Of a stretch of 34,209 bases of DNA, positions 21,201-32,901 are shown piece after piece (within the stretch, counting starts at the first letter, position 1; the number at the start of each line of letters is the position of its first letter). The notes beneath the pieces are model-generated. The model ran no database searches and had not been told where the DNA came from. It worked only from the letters and a program-made list of their open reading frames with translations. This stretch comes from Chromera velia. Taxonomy: Eukaryota > Sar > Chromeraceae. The stretch lies in assembly GCA_018398765.1 (NCBI GenBank), contig JAHBMJ010001171.1, forward strand, positions 1 through 34,209, written 5' to 3'. The position numbers and the translations under genes are program-made.

Positions 21201-24200
21201 TGCAGACTCCCCGTCCATTTTCAGGGGAACAGACAAACTTGACGCACGCCGTTCTCCGTCTGCGGATGTCCGTGTCTCCTTTTCCGTTGTCTCCCCAAGG
21301 CCCATTTCCGTCTTCGAGAGGGCCTCCCCTCCTCCTGGAGCTGCCACAGGAAGAGCCACCCCCTTCCGACCCACCTCCCACCCTCTTCCATCTCGAAGTG
21401 CGTCATCTGCTGAGGGCGGGCCCACACCCGTGCCATGTGCTTCCCAGAGAACGGTCGGGGGGGGAGACAGACACGGAGACGCCCTAGTAGACAGACCCCG
21501 CACACACCATCATTCTCGTCCGTCTGCAGCCTCCTCACACCTCCACCCAATGTTGCAGCCTGTGCAGCAACAGATCTGTTTCGACCCCCGGCCCCAGACC
21601 GAAGGTGGATCATGCAGTCGGCACCGCGTGTTTCGAGTGCGCGGAGTTTTCAGACGACACAAATCTCCCTCTCCCTCTGCTGACGCGAGGGAAAGGGAAG
21701 TGGGGCCCTCGAGAGGTTCTTGTGGGGGCCAGAGGGGTGCGGAGGGGCTGAGGGGGACTGGTGGAGCGTCAACTAGGGCCCCCCCGACAGAATCTGTACT
21801 AGAACTGAACGCTAGGTCCAGTTCTACCTGCAGCCCCAGGCCTCCTTGGTCTCCTGATTCCGAACTCAGGGGGGGCAGACTCAGTCGGTGGCAGGGACTC
21901 AGGGGGGACTCGGCAGGTGTTCGTAGCACGACCCTCGTGTCTATGCTCACCTCCGCATTCGGTAAATACGCGTATATGCGGAACAGGGGTCCCGGCAGGG
22001 CACCGGCAGGGGCCGTTGGGTCCGAACGGCCCCGTACGCAACCGGGGCAATCTAGAGGTTTAGGGGGGGTAAGTGCGAAAGGGCTGGGTCAGGATGGATC
22101 TGGACAGGGGCACAGAGGTGGAAGGGGGGTTTTCCTGGGCCTACCTGAAGAAGGTCTGGCGTCCCCCGATGGGGGGGTGTACCATTCACGTGCCCACAGC
22201 GCCATTGGGGTCTTTCCAACACGAGGGCCATTCCATTGTTCCCCCCACCCATGCGTCACCCCTCTGCAGCAGGGGCAGGGGCCGCAGGGGCATTCGCCCT
22301 CAAATCTCCTTTCCCTGTACAGGAAGAGCCCGGCGCAATTGGCGCTAGACAGGGTTGCACGCAGAGCGGAAAAAGCGGGGCAAGGACAAGTGCAGTATGA
22401 TGGGAATAACTTTGAGTCTGAGGAAAGAGAAGCAGCAGCCGATTCTTTGGGAGACCTCAGTGGAAGTGGGGGAGAGGAGGGAGAAGGGAAACCGCAAGAG
22501 ACAAGGGATCAGTCCGAGGCACCAGAAATGGGAGTGAGAGAGACAGCGGATGTTGGGGTAGGAAATTTCCGCGCTGAGACTGAAGGAGGAGGTGCAGGGA
22601 CGTCTGCCGGGGCTCCTTCTTGTTCGCAATCTGTCTCCTTACTTGCAGGTGAGGGCACAAAGGGGGGCAGCAGTCTGTGCCACAGCAGAAGAGCAGAAGG
22701 AGGTGACCTCGCTACTCGATCACAGGTAGTAGAGGCATTTGGTACAGAGAGCCGCTACGACCATGTGACCGTGATCAGACGATGTCCACAGGGCCCACCA
22801 AGGGCCCCGGCAACAGGATCGAGAAGACCCGCTCCCCTTTTTCAACCCTTCCCCCTGCGAGAGGCGGCAGCCACTCCTGGAAAGGGTGTGCGTGCTGGGA
22901 TTTTAGAGAGGCACCGAAGGAGAGTAGGGGGCGAGGGAAACCTATCAACATCCTCTGATTCCGGTGAAGAAGAAAGTGACTGTGTGATGTGCGGTCGCCA
23001 CTCCAGAGCATCCAGAGCCAACTGGACGACAAGTATGAGGGGACGCCACGACTGTCACAGGGACTCTCTCGTTCTTGCAGGGGGAAACTGTCGCACTGAG
23101 GCCTCTGCAACAAGTTTGGGTGGAAGTCCGCCGAGGCCATTCGCAGCTGCAACTGCTACATCGTCAAGGGACACAGGCGGACCAGTGGCACAACAGCAGA
23201 TGCAACAGCAGAACCAATCGAATGGGTTCGAGGGAGTGGAGGTTTTCTTTTCTCTTCAACAGGTCTGTCCGTCTGTCTCTCTCTGCACGTCAATTGGGAT
23301 GTCTTTTTTTGAATGTTGAAGCAGCAATGCAATTTTACTCCCAATGTCTGACCTTGTTTTGAGTCCCTTGCATTTTCTTTCGGTCGCAGAGTTCGTTCGA
23401 AAAGAAGAGATGCAAAAGGGACCAGATAGGCCATCCTCCGGTGTCCAAAAAAGTCAATCAGGTCCCAATGCAGACGGTTGAACGGACGCTACTCTTCTGA
23501 GTCTGTTTATGAATGGAAGTTTGTGTTCCTTCCTGTCCTTGCTCGCATGAATGTTTGCATGCAGGGAGGCAAATGGAAATGTCGGAGAGCTCCCGATCGC
23601 CCACAAGACCCCTCCCATATCTCTTTTGTGCCGTCTCGAGGAGGTGGTGCTGTGTCAATTCCGACGATTCAGAGAGGAGGACACGGCTACCGACACCAAC
23701 ACCCAGGAAGAAGCAGTGGCCTCTCTTTTGAGAACCCCCAAACGTCCCGCAGCCTCCCTCTCCCGTCCCCCAAAAGGAGCCCGCCTTCATCCCCCTTTTC
23801 CCCCCGCCCTCCATCTGCACCTCTGCCTACATCTCCTTCCCCCTTCTCTCCACATTACCCCCCCTCCCCTATTCCCCATTCCACTGCACATCCCTCCCCC
23901 AACCCTGTACAGTCACACTCTCACGCACCAACCTCAGCTGCTCACACCTCTGCAACACCCACACATATCATTCCTGCCTATACGAAGCCAAATGAAATTG
24001 TCACCCTTCCAGAAAGTCAAGACCATGAGACAAAGTCCCCCCCCCACCAGGCCCCCGGCATGCAGTCCTTTGCCCCATCCAACTCCCCCCCTGCATCCCT
24101 TCCGCCATCCCCTCCACAGAACCCTCGCCCGCTTCACGAGTCTCCCGAAAGGGAACCAACCGATCTTTTCCATGCAGACAGAACCCAAGAGCAACATCTG

Positions 24201-26249
24201 CCCCCCTTCCGCCTTCGAGTGCAACCCCCCAAGACCGCGCCCCCTTGTAGAAGAGCCCGGAAGGCAAGAGGGGTCCACGTCAGTGCCACGAACACCTGTG
24301 CGCTGTCCCCGAAAGCCCCCGAGTCCTCTGTCCGTGCCCTCTCTCGTGCCAAGCACTGGGTGCCAAAGAGCGCAGGCCGAGGATTTGATTCCAGAAGGGA
24401 CAGAATGATCTGCTCTGACCTTCTCTGGCACTCATCAGGGGAGGCAGAGGCAACCTCAAGGGAGGCCATTGTGAAGGGAACGTCCAATGCAATCAGGTCA
24501 GTCAGAGTCACACAGACAGAATTAAGTCATGCGTGGATGGACGGCCCTTGCGGTCGGCTGACAGACAAAGTGCAGAAATGAAGGAAGAGAAGGCTGTTGC
24601 GTCTTCCTTTCCACCTTCTTTTGATTTGATGATGAATGGTCCCTCCCTTCTCTCTCGTTCTTGCAGGGCTCTTGTTGCCAACAACATCCAGGAGACTTCG
24701 CGAGAAGTTTTCTCATGGCAGGACGCAGGCCCTCTTGTCAGACACGCTCTCATTGCAGAGGACTCCAGGGATGAGAATGAAGAGTTGATCTCATCACGGC
24801 CAAGGTCGCCCCTAAATTCTGCGCGCCAGTCTGTGCACACCTGTGCGCCCTACCACGCCCTCGTCATGACGGCCCGAAACACCCACACGCCCATCTGTTC
24901 GGCTGTCAATAGGACAGAAGCAGATGGAGGCAGGGTTCTGCATTCTCGAACAGAAGGAGGAGAAGGAAACCCAAGGGACACCAACCTAGACATCACTTCA
25001 ATCCTCAAAGCCCCCCCCCTAATCCTCCCTCCCAGGCTCTCTGCTGCAGACATGGATCAAGAGTTCCAACACGCACTCGCGGCAGCCACACCAATGGCTG
25101 CATATCCTGTCAGAGACTTGCAAGACAGATGCTCATCCCCATCCCACACGGTCACCTCTCCTCTCGGTGTTGTTCTGCGTTCTCTAGCCCTTCACAGCCG
25201 ACGCTTGCAGGAGGAGCAGAGCCCCGCTTGGCCGCGGGCTGAGCCAACATCAATTCAACGCGTGGCACCTGCCAAGGCAGGTCACATCGCGATGTCACGT
25301 CCATGCCCGCAACGGGGAGGTACTCTCTCTCTTGCACCCACTCCGAGGGGGCGAGGGGCTCTTCGAAGCGGCTGGGCTCCCTCTCGACACCTCTCCATGC
25401 GCCCATTCGGACGGAGTGTAAGCGACCAGCCATGTGTTGACGTGTTGAAAAAGGTCAGTCAAAACAGTTCAAGGATGCGAGAGAAATTCTTCTTTGTGAT
25501 CCTGCAGTTAGATCGCGTGCTTCTCACAACTCCGTTACTGTACTTCCTCTTCCTTACGTCTGACAAACAGTCTTCGTCTATCTGTGCGATTGCATGTTCT
25601 ACGTGACACAACCACGCATACACTCGTATGCTTAGTACGCAAGCCTTGTTTCGCAAAATACAGTGGGAAAGAGCAATCGGGCTTTCTCGTACCCTTGCTT
25701 TCGTGCATATGTACGATGCACTTTCAGAGCCGGTATGCTCGTTTCTCGAATACGATGTCATCTTCCTGTGTTCCTTTCCGCTTGTCCCTTCGTGGAGTGA
25801 GTGCGCAGGGGATGGAGGAAGCGATTGCTGCTGCACGCGCGGGCGGCAACCACGTGAAGGCCAACAGAAGAGCAGATGGAATGGCAGCTGCCAACAGTGG
25901 AAGCCTCTCAGAACGCCCTCTTTTCGCCTCCTCCCCTCGTGTACATCAACTCACTGCAACCGCGCGCTTGGGAGGATTTTGAGGTGAGAACGCACAGAGA
26001 GGGACATACACGATGCGGGTGGAGAGAAATTAACTGAAGACGTGCTTTTTGCATCATGCCGTCTTGCATTCCCCATCCTCCTCCTACCCGGTCCTCACTT
26101 AGTCACCGCCGTCAAGAGGTTCTGAACACAGAGTGGTCGTCATTGAATGTTCTGGGTGCGAAGACCTCTCGATACAGCTCATGTCGCGACTTGAAAGAAC
26201 GGAAACACGGGACGAAGGTGAGTGGGGCATGCACTCAGGTTTGATGTGA
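18253..26249 (+). CDS. Long multi-exon gene for a ~2,100-residue disordered protein
   Basis: Exon model: 18,253-18,756 (ATG; donor GTAAGTG), 19,281-21,021 (donor GTAAGT), 21,194-23,262, 23,392 to about 23,461, 23,565-24,496 (donor GTCAGT), 24,667-25,453, 25,876-25,983 (donor GTGAGA) and 26,103 to TGA 26,247-26,249. Phases agree at every listed junction, and most acceptors are TTCTTGCAG-like. The protein is rich in Ser, Pro, Arg, Glu and Gln. A short coiled coil (EVEELSKKLHALEREN) follows exon 2's start, next to an acidic patch (DDFLSDEEEEMD). A more ordered segment spans about 20,620-20,960 (IRYPRYEAHVYLRGGAPLR). The last exons read like folded sequence (VYINSLQPRAWEDFE; HRVVVIECSGCEDLSIQL). 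No enzyme domain was found; a scaffold or cytoskeletal role is only a guess. An in-frame 201-bp optional intron may exist at 22,069-22,269. An alternative terminal exon, 25,809-25,982, ends in TGA. Confidence 0.65.
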
Positions 26250-26480
26250 GGGCTCGCAAGTGGAAGATACAACTTTTGGAACTCAAAATTGGGAGGAACT
26301 GTTGCACTATTTGGCACCGAAGGTGCGAGTCTGTCTGCCTGTTTCTGTGCAGCTGGCTGTACGAACTGAATCGTCACTGAGAGAAGTTAAAATTTGTACT
26401 TTAATGAAAAGTAGCTGCGGACAGCTTTTCCAACGGGGTCAGTCCTTCATGGAAAATTCCAGTAGATCTGTATGATTTTG
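26250..26480 (+). other. Possible extra exon downstream of the long gene
   Basis: The frame from 26,251 to a TGA at about 26,475 is open and protein-like (begins GSQVEDTTFGTQNWEELLHY). It is out of phase with the preceding exon, and only a 33-bp gap is available. It may be a further exon reached by another splice path, or chance. Confidence 0.3.
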
Positions 26481-27990
26481 CAAACGGCCGATTCGTTTTC
26501 TTAAAGTTGAATATTTGTTCAAAAGTTATGCGTAGCTTACACCAGACTTTAAGCTCATAATTGATCGACGTGTCATTTTTTAACAGCACTGACTGCTTGT
26601 ACAGCACAATACAAGAACATGAAATACCACGAAATAAAACGGCGATATATATATTAAAAAAAGATGTTGTAACCCATTTGTAACCTGTAACGATTAATTC
26701 TGTTAAGTAATATAATCATTTTATTTTGCCTAGTATTTTGTGCAGAACAGTGTACATCTCAATAAAAACTTAATTATGATAAATATTAATTATTATGTGC
26801 TTAAATAAGTTAAATTATATAAATGCATGTTCTGAGTCCTGTCATATCAGACATATCTGTCATTATCTTGCATGTTGAACGCTCAGGATTAGGGCAGGAG
26901 GTCAATCTTCTAGACCGTGATATTTATCCTATCCTATCCTATCTGATCGACATACCTCCCTGACACTATAAGCTATAAAGTTAGTATGAACTTTTCAGAA
27001 TCGATCAAAATACTGCTATCTTTAGCGGTCTACGGCCACTTTCGATCAACACTAAGGCCATCTTCGGCACTCAACTGATAACGCTTAGTACTGAACTATA
27101 GATCTCTTCGCATGCTTACTCTGCAAGGACGATGCAATTTTTTTAGATTGGGTTGCTTCTAGCATTGCTTTTAGATTTGTGGGCAACCATCAATCGATTT
27201 GCATGATAAGATTACATGACAACGGTGTACATGGGCATACATCTTTTTGACATTGACTCTCTTACATAAATTTGATATACATTCATCTTTGGCATGGCCT
27301 TCAGTCTCTCGTCAATGCCCGCCTTCGGCGGCTTTCATTCAAGACATATGATTTTCTTCGGCGACCTCCAGCTGCCTTCAATCAAGACTAAGACCATCTT
27401 TAGGACTATCTTTGGCAGCTTCCAATCAAGCGTAGCTTATTGTCAGGGGGGTAACTCCAGGGGTTGATCCAAACTTGATCGACATAATATCAGATATGTC
27501 CTAGGATATATGAATCATAATATGGTGTTACATATCCCATCCTAGAAGGATTTAAGTCTATAGAGTTAACTAGAGATTTAATTATTGTCAATTTTGTTGA
27601 AAAAATGATAGAAAAATAACATAAAAATAACATAAAAATCTTATAGCCTGCATGGCCTAGAGCCTGGTCTACAGCCATAGTCTGGTGTAGTATAATGGAT
27701 TGTGTACACAGTTACTAGCACAATCATAAAAAATGATTTATTTAAAAATCTCTAGCTATATATAATATAAAATTTAATATAAAAATTATTATCTCATGCA
27801 TGATCATAACTATCATACTCTAATTAAACCACACTATTTAAATAATTTATTATACTACTAATTTTCAGATTATCAATCATCTTATCATCTATGTTGACTA
27901 ATAATAATACGCTGGCGAGAAATCGATCAGCTAAGTAGTGTTTGGAGTATTCAGTGTTCGTGAATCATTCCGTGCGACGGATTGATGTGA
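26480..27990. other. AT-rich island II with imperfect inverted repeats
   Basis: About 1.5 kb is markedly AT-rich and free of ORFs. GACATATCTG (26,850-26,859) is inverted as CAGATATGTC (27,491-27,500). Inside that pair, 26,953-26,975 (ACCTCCCTGACACTATAAGCTA) is inverted with small changes at 27,433-27,454. Degenerate units of the form GGC(n)CTTTC(n)ATCAA(G/C) recur at about 27,030, 27,325, 27,370 and 27,410. A MITE-like element is possible; no gene was seen. Confidence 0.5.
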
Positions 27991-28019
27991 TTAATTAGAA
28001 CAGCATCCTGATATAAGAA

Positions 28020-28741
28020 ATGCATGAACTCTTGCCGACCCAAACACTGCGGCTGAGGAGTCCCTCTGGTGACAAAAAGTCACCTACATCTGTCGCTTCC
28101 ATTCTGTTCCTGTCCTTTCTCATTTTATGCGGCCACGTGATCAGTCGCTCTTTCTTTCGGTCAGTCGGTTCAGGCGTCACGTGCATTCACGGCGATGCGA
28201 AAGAGCACCTCAATCGAAGAGCGAGAGAGAGAACAAGACACGGCCAAGCAAATGAGGACAGAAGAAGGAATACGAACGTCCATCAGTTCCGCAGCTACAT
28301 ACACGACAGAGATCGGTCGTCACGAGTTTCTCATATGCATTCCTTCGAGTCTTCCAGTGCTGAGTCGCTTCTGGAGTCCATCCAGAGAGACTCCCCCGGC
28401 CATCATTACCATCGATCAACCGCTCGATTGATCCATCGAGCCCCCCCCCTCCCCGCCCTGCCTGCCTGGGCATCGGTGAGTTCGACGGCATTCACTGTCA
28501 GGCCGTTGGAATGCCAACCCCTGTCTCTATACCCCCCCCTCCCCTTCTCCCGCTCATGCAGGTGAACCCACTTGGGTCGGTCGGGCAGAACACAAACTTT
28601 GCAAAAACGAAAAAGCAAACACTTTTTGAACAAACGAGGCATACAGACGATCGGAATGTGTATGACTGCGTGCCCTTTGTTGCTTGCAGGCCTGCGATGA
28701 ACCTGCCTCATTTCCTCACTCTCCGTCTGATTGACGCTTAG
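28020..28741 (+). CDS. Short two-exon gene, unknown function
   Basis: Exon 1 is 28,020-28,475 (ATG; donor GTGAGT) and exon 2 is 28,562-28,741 (acceptor CTCATGCAG, stop TAG). Both borders are in phase 0, giving about 211 residues. Residues about 27-45 (SILFLSFLILCGHVIS) form a hydrophobic stretch that could be a signal anchor or membrane helix. A hydrophilic Arg/His/Ser-rich region follows (YIHDRDRSSRVSHMHSFESS), and the tail from exon 2 is neutral. I recognise no domain. The intron of 86 bp has a C/T-rich 3' end, which supports the splice. Some open frames on the opposite strand overlap it, so confidence is moderate to low. Confidence 0.4.
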
Positions 28742-29640
28742 CGATGGATCAGTAGAAGGCACTGCGGTGATCGATCCTCCGGTTGATGCATCCATCCATA
28801 ATGTTTCATTCATGCGCCTCTTTCGTGTTTGGTACTGTCTTCATTTACCCCATATGTGTTCATGCATATCGACGCGAGTGGTGCCTGGATGCAGCTGGCA
28901 GCGGAGCGGAAGGAAAAATGGTGGCCGTACAGCGGAAGGAAATGCCCAAATGAGGGCCTACCGGGTCGAACCTTTTCGAAAAGTGTGAGTGAGAGGAATG
29001 GAGGCGGAACAGACGAACGAAGAATGGATGGAAAGAGCCAGCCGCCAGCAGCATGCACGGATAAATCGACTGCGGACAAGACACAATAGAAGGAGAGAAG
29101 AGGGAGAACAAAAACGACTGGCGATTTTGCCAGCAGCTGTAGTGGAACATCTAGCTCTCTTTCGTGTATGCGTGTTTGGTGTGTGCATATGATCGTTCGT
29201 GTGGAAGGAGCCGCTGTATCAAAGACAGACGGCCCATGGCAATGAACGGACAAATGAACCCCCCCCTCTCCCCCCCCCACCCCTGCATGCAATTTGTATG
29301 TGACTCAGTCACAGCCCCTTCCCATTTCCGAAGAAAAAAAAAGGTCTTTCTTCTTCGGACCTTCTTTTCGGCCTGCCAGCCGTTTCCAGAAGAGAAAGAA
29401 CGAAAAAAAGAAAAGACAGACAAAGAGAACCGCCTCCACTCTCTCGCCGCAAGTCGAACGGGACTCATTGATTGATTGATTGATTGTGTGTTTCCTTTTT
29501 CCCCACCCCACACCCACCAACCCACCCACGGACCCGTCCAAACAGTGAGCGAACCAACACCCCGTGCATTCGTTCTCTTTTCTCTCTCCCCGTCTCTCCT
29601 GCTTTCACTTCACCCTCACTCCTTCACTCACTCACTCACT
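28742..29640. other. Intergenic stretch without a supported gene
   Basis: Open frames on both strands are Ser/Leu/Phe-rich and lack splice support. A (ATTG)n repeat lies at 29,467-29,486 and a (CTCA)n repeat at about 29,622-29,640, directly after the TAG of the right-hand gene. Confidence 0.45.
29467..29486. repeat. (ATTG)n microsatellite
   Basis: Five tandem ATTG units are present. Confidence 0.9.
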
Positions 29641-29986
29641 CTAACAAAGGTTTGCGAATTGGAGGAACGACGGGTGACGCGCCCTGTCGATGGAACTGCG
29701 CGTCTGACTGCAGATTTACACACACAGACAGGGGAAGAGATTTACCAGACACACAGGAAGGAAACAGGATACAAGGATCAGAAATGAGCGAATCGCAGAA
29801 AAGTTACAGAAGCAGGAATGTTGGGAAAGGAGAGGAGACCTCGACCTGCACGCAAACCTGCATGCATGCAAACACAGCTGCACCAGCGAGCGTGCGACAA
29901 AGAGACACCGCGACGTGCCTGTCTGTATCTGTCTGACGTCCAGATGCTTTTCTCCGCAAAGCCTCTAACTCCCGCCACAGAAATAT

Positions 29987-30029
<43 letters not shown>

Positions 30030-32870
30030 CATGCCGGCTGATTGGCTGACTGACATGAGCTTTTTCCTCTTGCAGGAGCCGCCCGATGACTTTCCAGATT
30101 TGGGACGCGACTTCTTCCCTGCCGACTTGGAGGCCGACTTTCCCCCTCTGGACTTGGAGCCCTTCTTCTTTGAGTTCCCGGACTTGCTGCTACTGCCGCC
30201 TGAAGAGGCACTGTCCTTCCTCTTCGCCTTCGAGGAGACAGTGTCACGCATGTATCTGCACACACACACTCACACACAAGCCCTCACTCTCTCTGCGTTG
30301 CTCTCTTTTTCACTTCACTTCGTACCCCTCTTGCTCATCTTCTAGTCCACTGAGAGAGGGAAGAAATTGTAGGAAGAGGCAGAAGCACAAAAAAGGTGAA
30401 TCGAATGTGAAAGAATGCACCCTAGCTGCACGCATCCTGCCTGTACTCAGGCAGGCTGTCAGCACTACATGATGCATAAGAGCGACAGCAACTGACTGAC
30501 TGACCCGGGTTGAGAATTCGCGCGTTTCCGATCGGACTTTTCGTTCTTCTTGCTGCCACCCGATGATGAGCTTGAAGCACTCGAACTGGAGGAGCTCTTC
30601 TTCTTTCCGTCAGAATCCGAACCACCACCCCCACTGCTTTTGGAGGACTTGTCTTTGTCACTCCCTCCGCTGTCTGTCTTCTTATTACTATCATCCCCTC
30701 CGCTCGTGTCTTTCTTCTTGTCTTTGTCATCTCCACCGCTGTCTCCCTTCTTATCATTATCAGTGTCTCCCTTGTCTTTCTTGTCTTTGTCATCCTCTCC
30801 TCCGTCTTTCTTGTCTTTGTCAGCTTCATTCTCGTCTTTGTCTTTGTCTGCGTCGTCTTTCTTGTCGTCATCTTCCTTGCCGACAGATGCCTCGAAAGCA
30901 TACGAAGCTTGACTCTGCTGAGTCTTTTGTTCCTTCTCCTCCTCCTTCTTTTTCTCTGCCTGCTGATCTGCCTTCTTTGTGTCAGCCTGAGCTTTGTCAT
31001 TCGCGTCCTTGTCTGCATTCTCATTCTGGTCAGACGAGTCAGACTTCTTCTGATCCGCTTCGCTTGTCTTTTCTCCCTCCTTTTGACTCTCCTTACTCTC
31101 CTGTTCGGCAACCTCTTTGTTTGCCTGCTCAGTTTCTGCCTTCTGTCTTTCCGCTTCCTCCAGCTGCGCATTCTTTCTCGCCGTCTGCTCATCCTGATCG
31201 GCCTTTGCAGCGACGCTATCGCCTTCTTCCTTTCTTCTTTCTGCATCGTCCTTCTCTTTCTTGTACTGATCATTCCTCTCTGCATGTTTCTGGGAGAACT
31301 CTTCTGCCCTCTTTTCACTCAGACACTGCTTCGGGGGGGTCGGTCCGTCTGCTGCACATCCTTTGCTCTCTGCCTCCTTCTGCTGATACTCATCCAGTCT
31401 CATCTTCTGCTGCTGGGCGTTGTGCTTGTCTGCCTTCTCCTGTTGCTTCACATGCTTATCCGACTCAGCTGTGAGTTTATCTTTCAAAGCTTCGTCTTCA
31501 GTCGCATCTCTAATTTTCTTCTTCTCATCTTCTGTCAGCTCAGGCTGCCCATTTTTCTTCCTTTCCTCATTCTGCTTGTTAATTTCTGTGTCTGACTTCT
31601 TCTGCTCTTCCTGCATCTCCTTGAGGGCCTGGTCTTTCGAGATGCCGTCTCGCTTAGCTCGGGCAGCTGCCTTCTCCTCAATCAACGTGCGCTCCCGCTC
31701 GGCGGACTCTTTGGCCTTCCGGGCCTCGTTTTCCTCCCAATCCTTCAGACCTGCACGCACCCTCTCTCGTCCATGCATACGTGCATTCAGGCAGGCAGGA
31801 AAAGAAATGTCGAGGCCGTTCAGAACAGATGGTTTGCAGCAAGTAGTGGAAAAAATACCGTGGAGCGAGACTCAGTGGTGAAGACTACCAGAGAGAGAGA
31901 GAAAAATAGATACAGATAGACTGACTGACTGGGAAAGGCCCAACATGATTGTGAAACAAGAGAGAGGGGTGACATTCATTGTGTGTGGATTCCATATTGT
32001 TTTGAAGAGAACCAGTTTCTCTCCAACATTCGGCAATTTTCATGTATCGGTCTTTTGTATTTCTCTATCTCCTTCTGATCTCTGCACCTGCATTGACAAA
32101 TGGAAGACCTGGCTGACTGTCTGACTGACTGACCTTGCTCAGTATCCGGATACCCAGCATCGGCAGCAGCTTTCTTCTTGTCCTCAGGCGTCATCTTGGA
32201 GATGTCCGCCTGCCTCTTTGCTGCTGCCTCGTCGCCTGCCTTCTCTCTTCGCTGGTCTTCTGCCTCTGCCTCTCTCTGCGCTTCTTCCTCCGTCATTCCA
32301 TTCTTTTCCTGAAGCTCAGCTGCTCGGTCATCGATGGCCTGGTGCTTTTTATTTCTCTCTGCCTCCTCCTGATCTCTCTTCGTCTGGAGATCATCCTCGT
32401 TGTTCTGATGCTCCAAATCATCTTCCTCGGCAAGTTTCTCCATGTAGGCAGCATCAGTGATCCCCAATTCACGTGCCTTTTCTTTTCGAAGCTCTTTGAC
32501 CGTCATTCCTTTCTTTTTCGCTTCATCCAATTCCCTCTTTTCTCTGTTCTTTGTGACCTGCTCCCTCGCCATCTGCTCTCTGACGGTCTCCTCTAACTCC
32601 TCGTCCGTCCCCTCAAATCCCTCGTCCCTCATCTTCTGCATCCGGTAGGTCATCCCTGCCTCTCTGCCCTTGACCTTGTCGTTGATCCTCCCCTTGACCT
32701 TGTCGAAGGCTTTCTTGGAGGCTTCACCCAGCATCTCACTCGCGATCGTGCCTGAGAAGAAACCCTCGGCATCCACTGCGGTCTTGAAGGCGGCACCGAG
32801 CGGGTCTGTCTCCCAGTGCTCGAACATCTCCTCAAAGTATCTGCACACACACACACACACACACAGAGAG

Positions 32871-32901
<31 letters not shown>

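Noticed and set aside
23551-24408. Alternative Pro-rich frame in the long gene
   Set aside because: It is open and partly protein-like, but only the frame of 23,565-24,496 joins both neighbouring exons in phase.
27490-27678. Minus-strand 62-codon ORF in the AT-rich island as an organelle gene fragment
   Set aside because: It shows no recognisable mitochondrial or plastid motif and is short for AT-rich DNA.
30550-31595. Long Leu/Ser/Phe-rich plus-strand ORFs resembling membrane proteins
   Set aside because: They are antisense shadows of the Lys/Asp/Glu-rich exon 31,750-30,505, whose splice phases support the minus strand.
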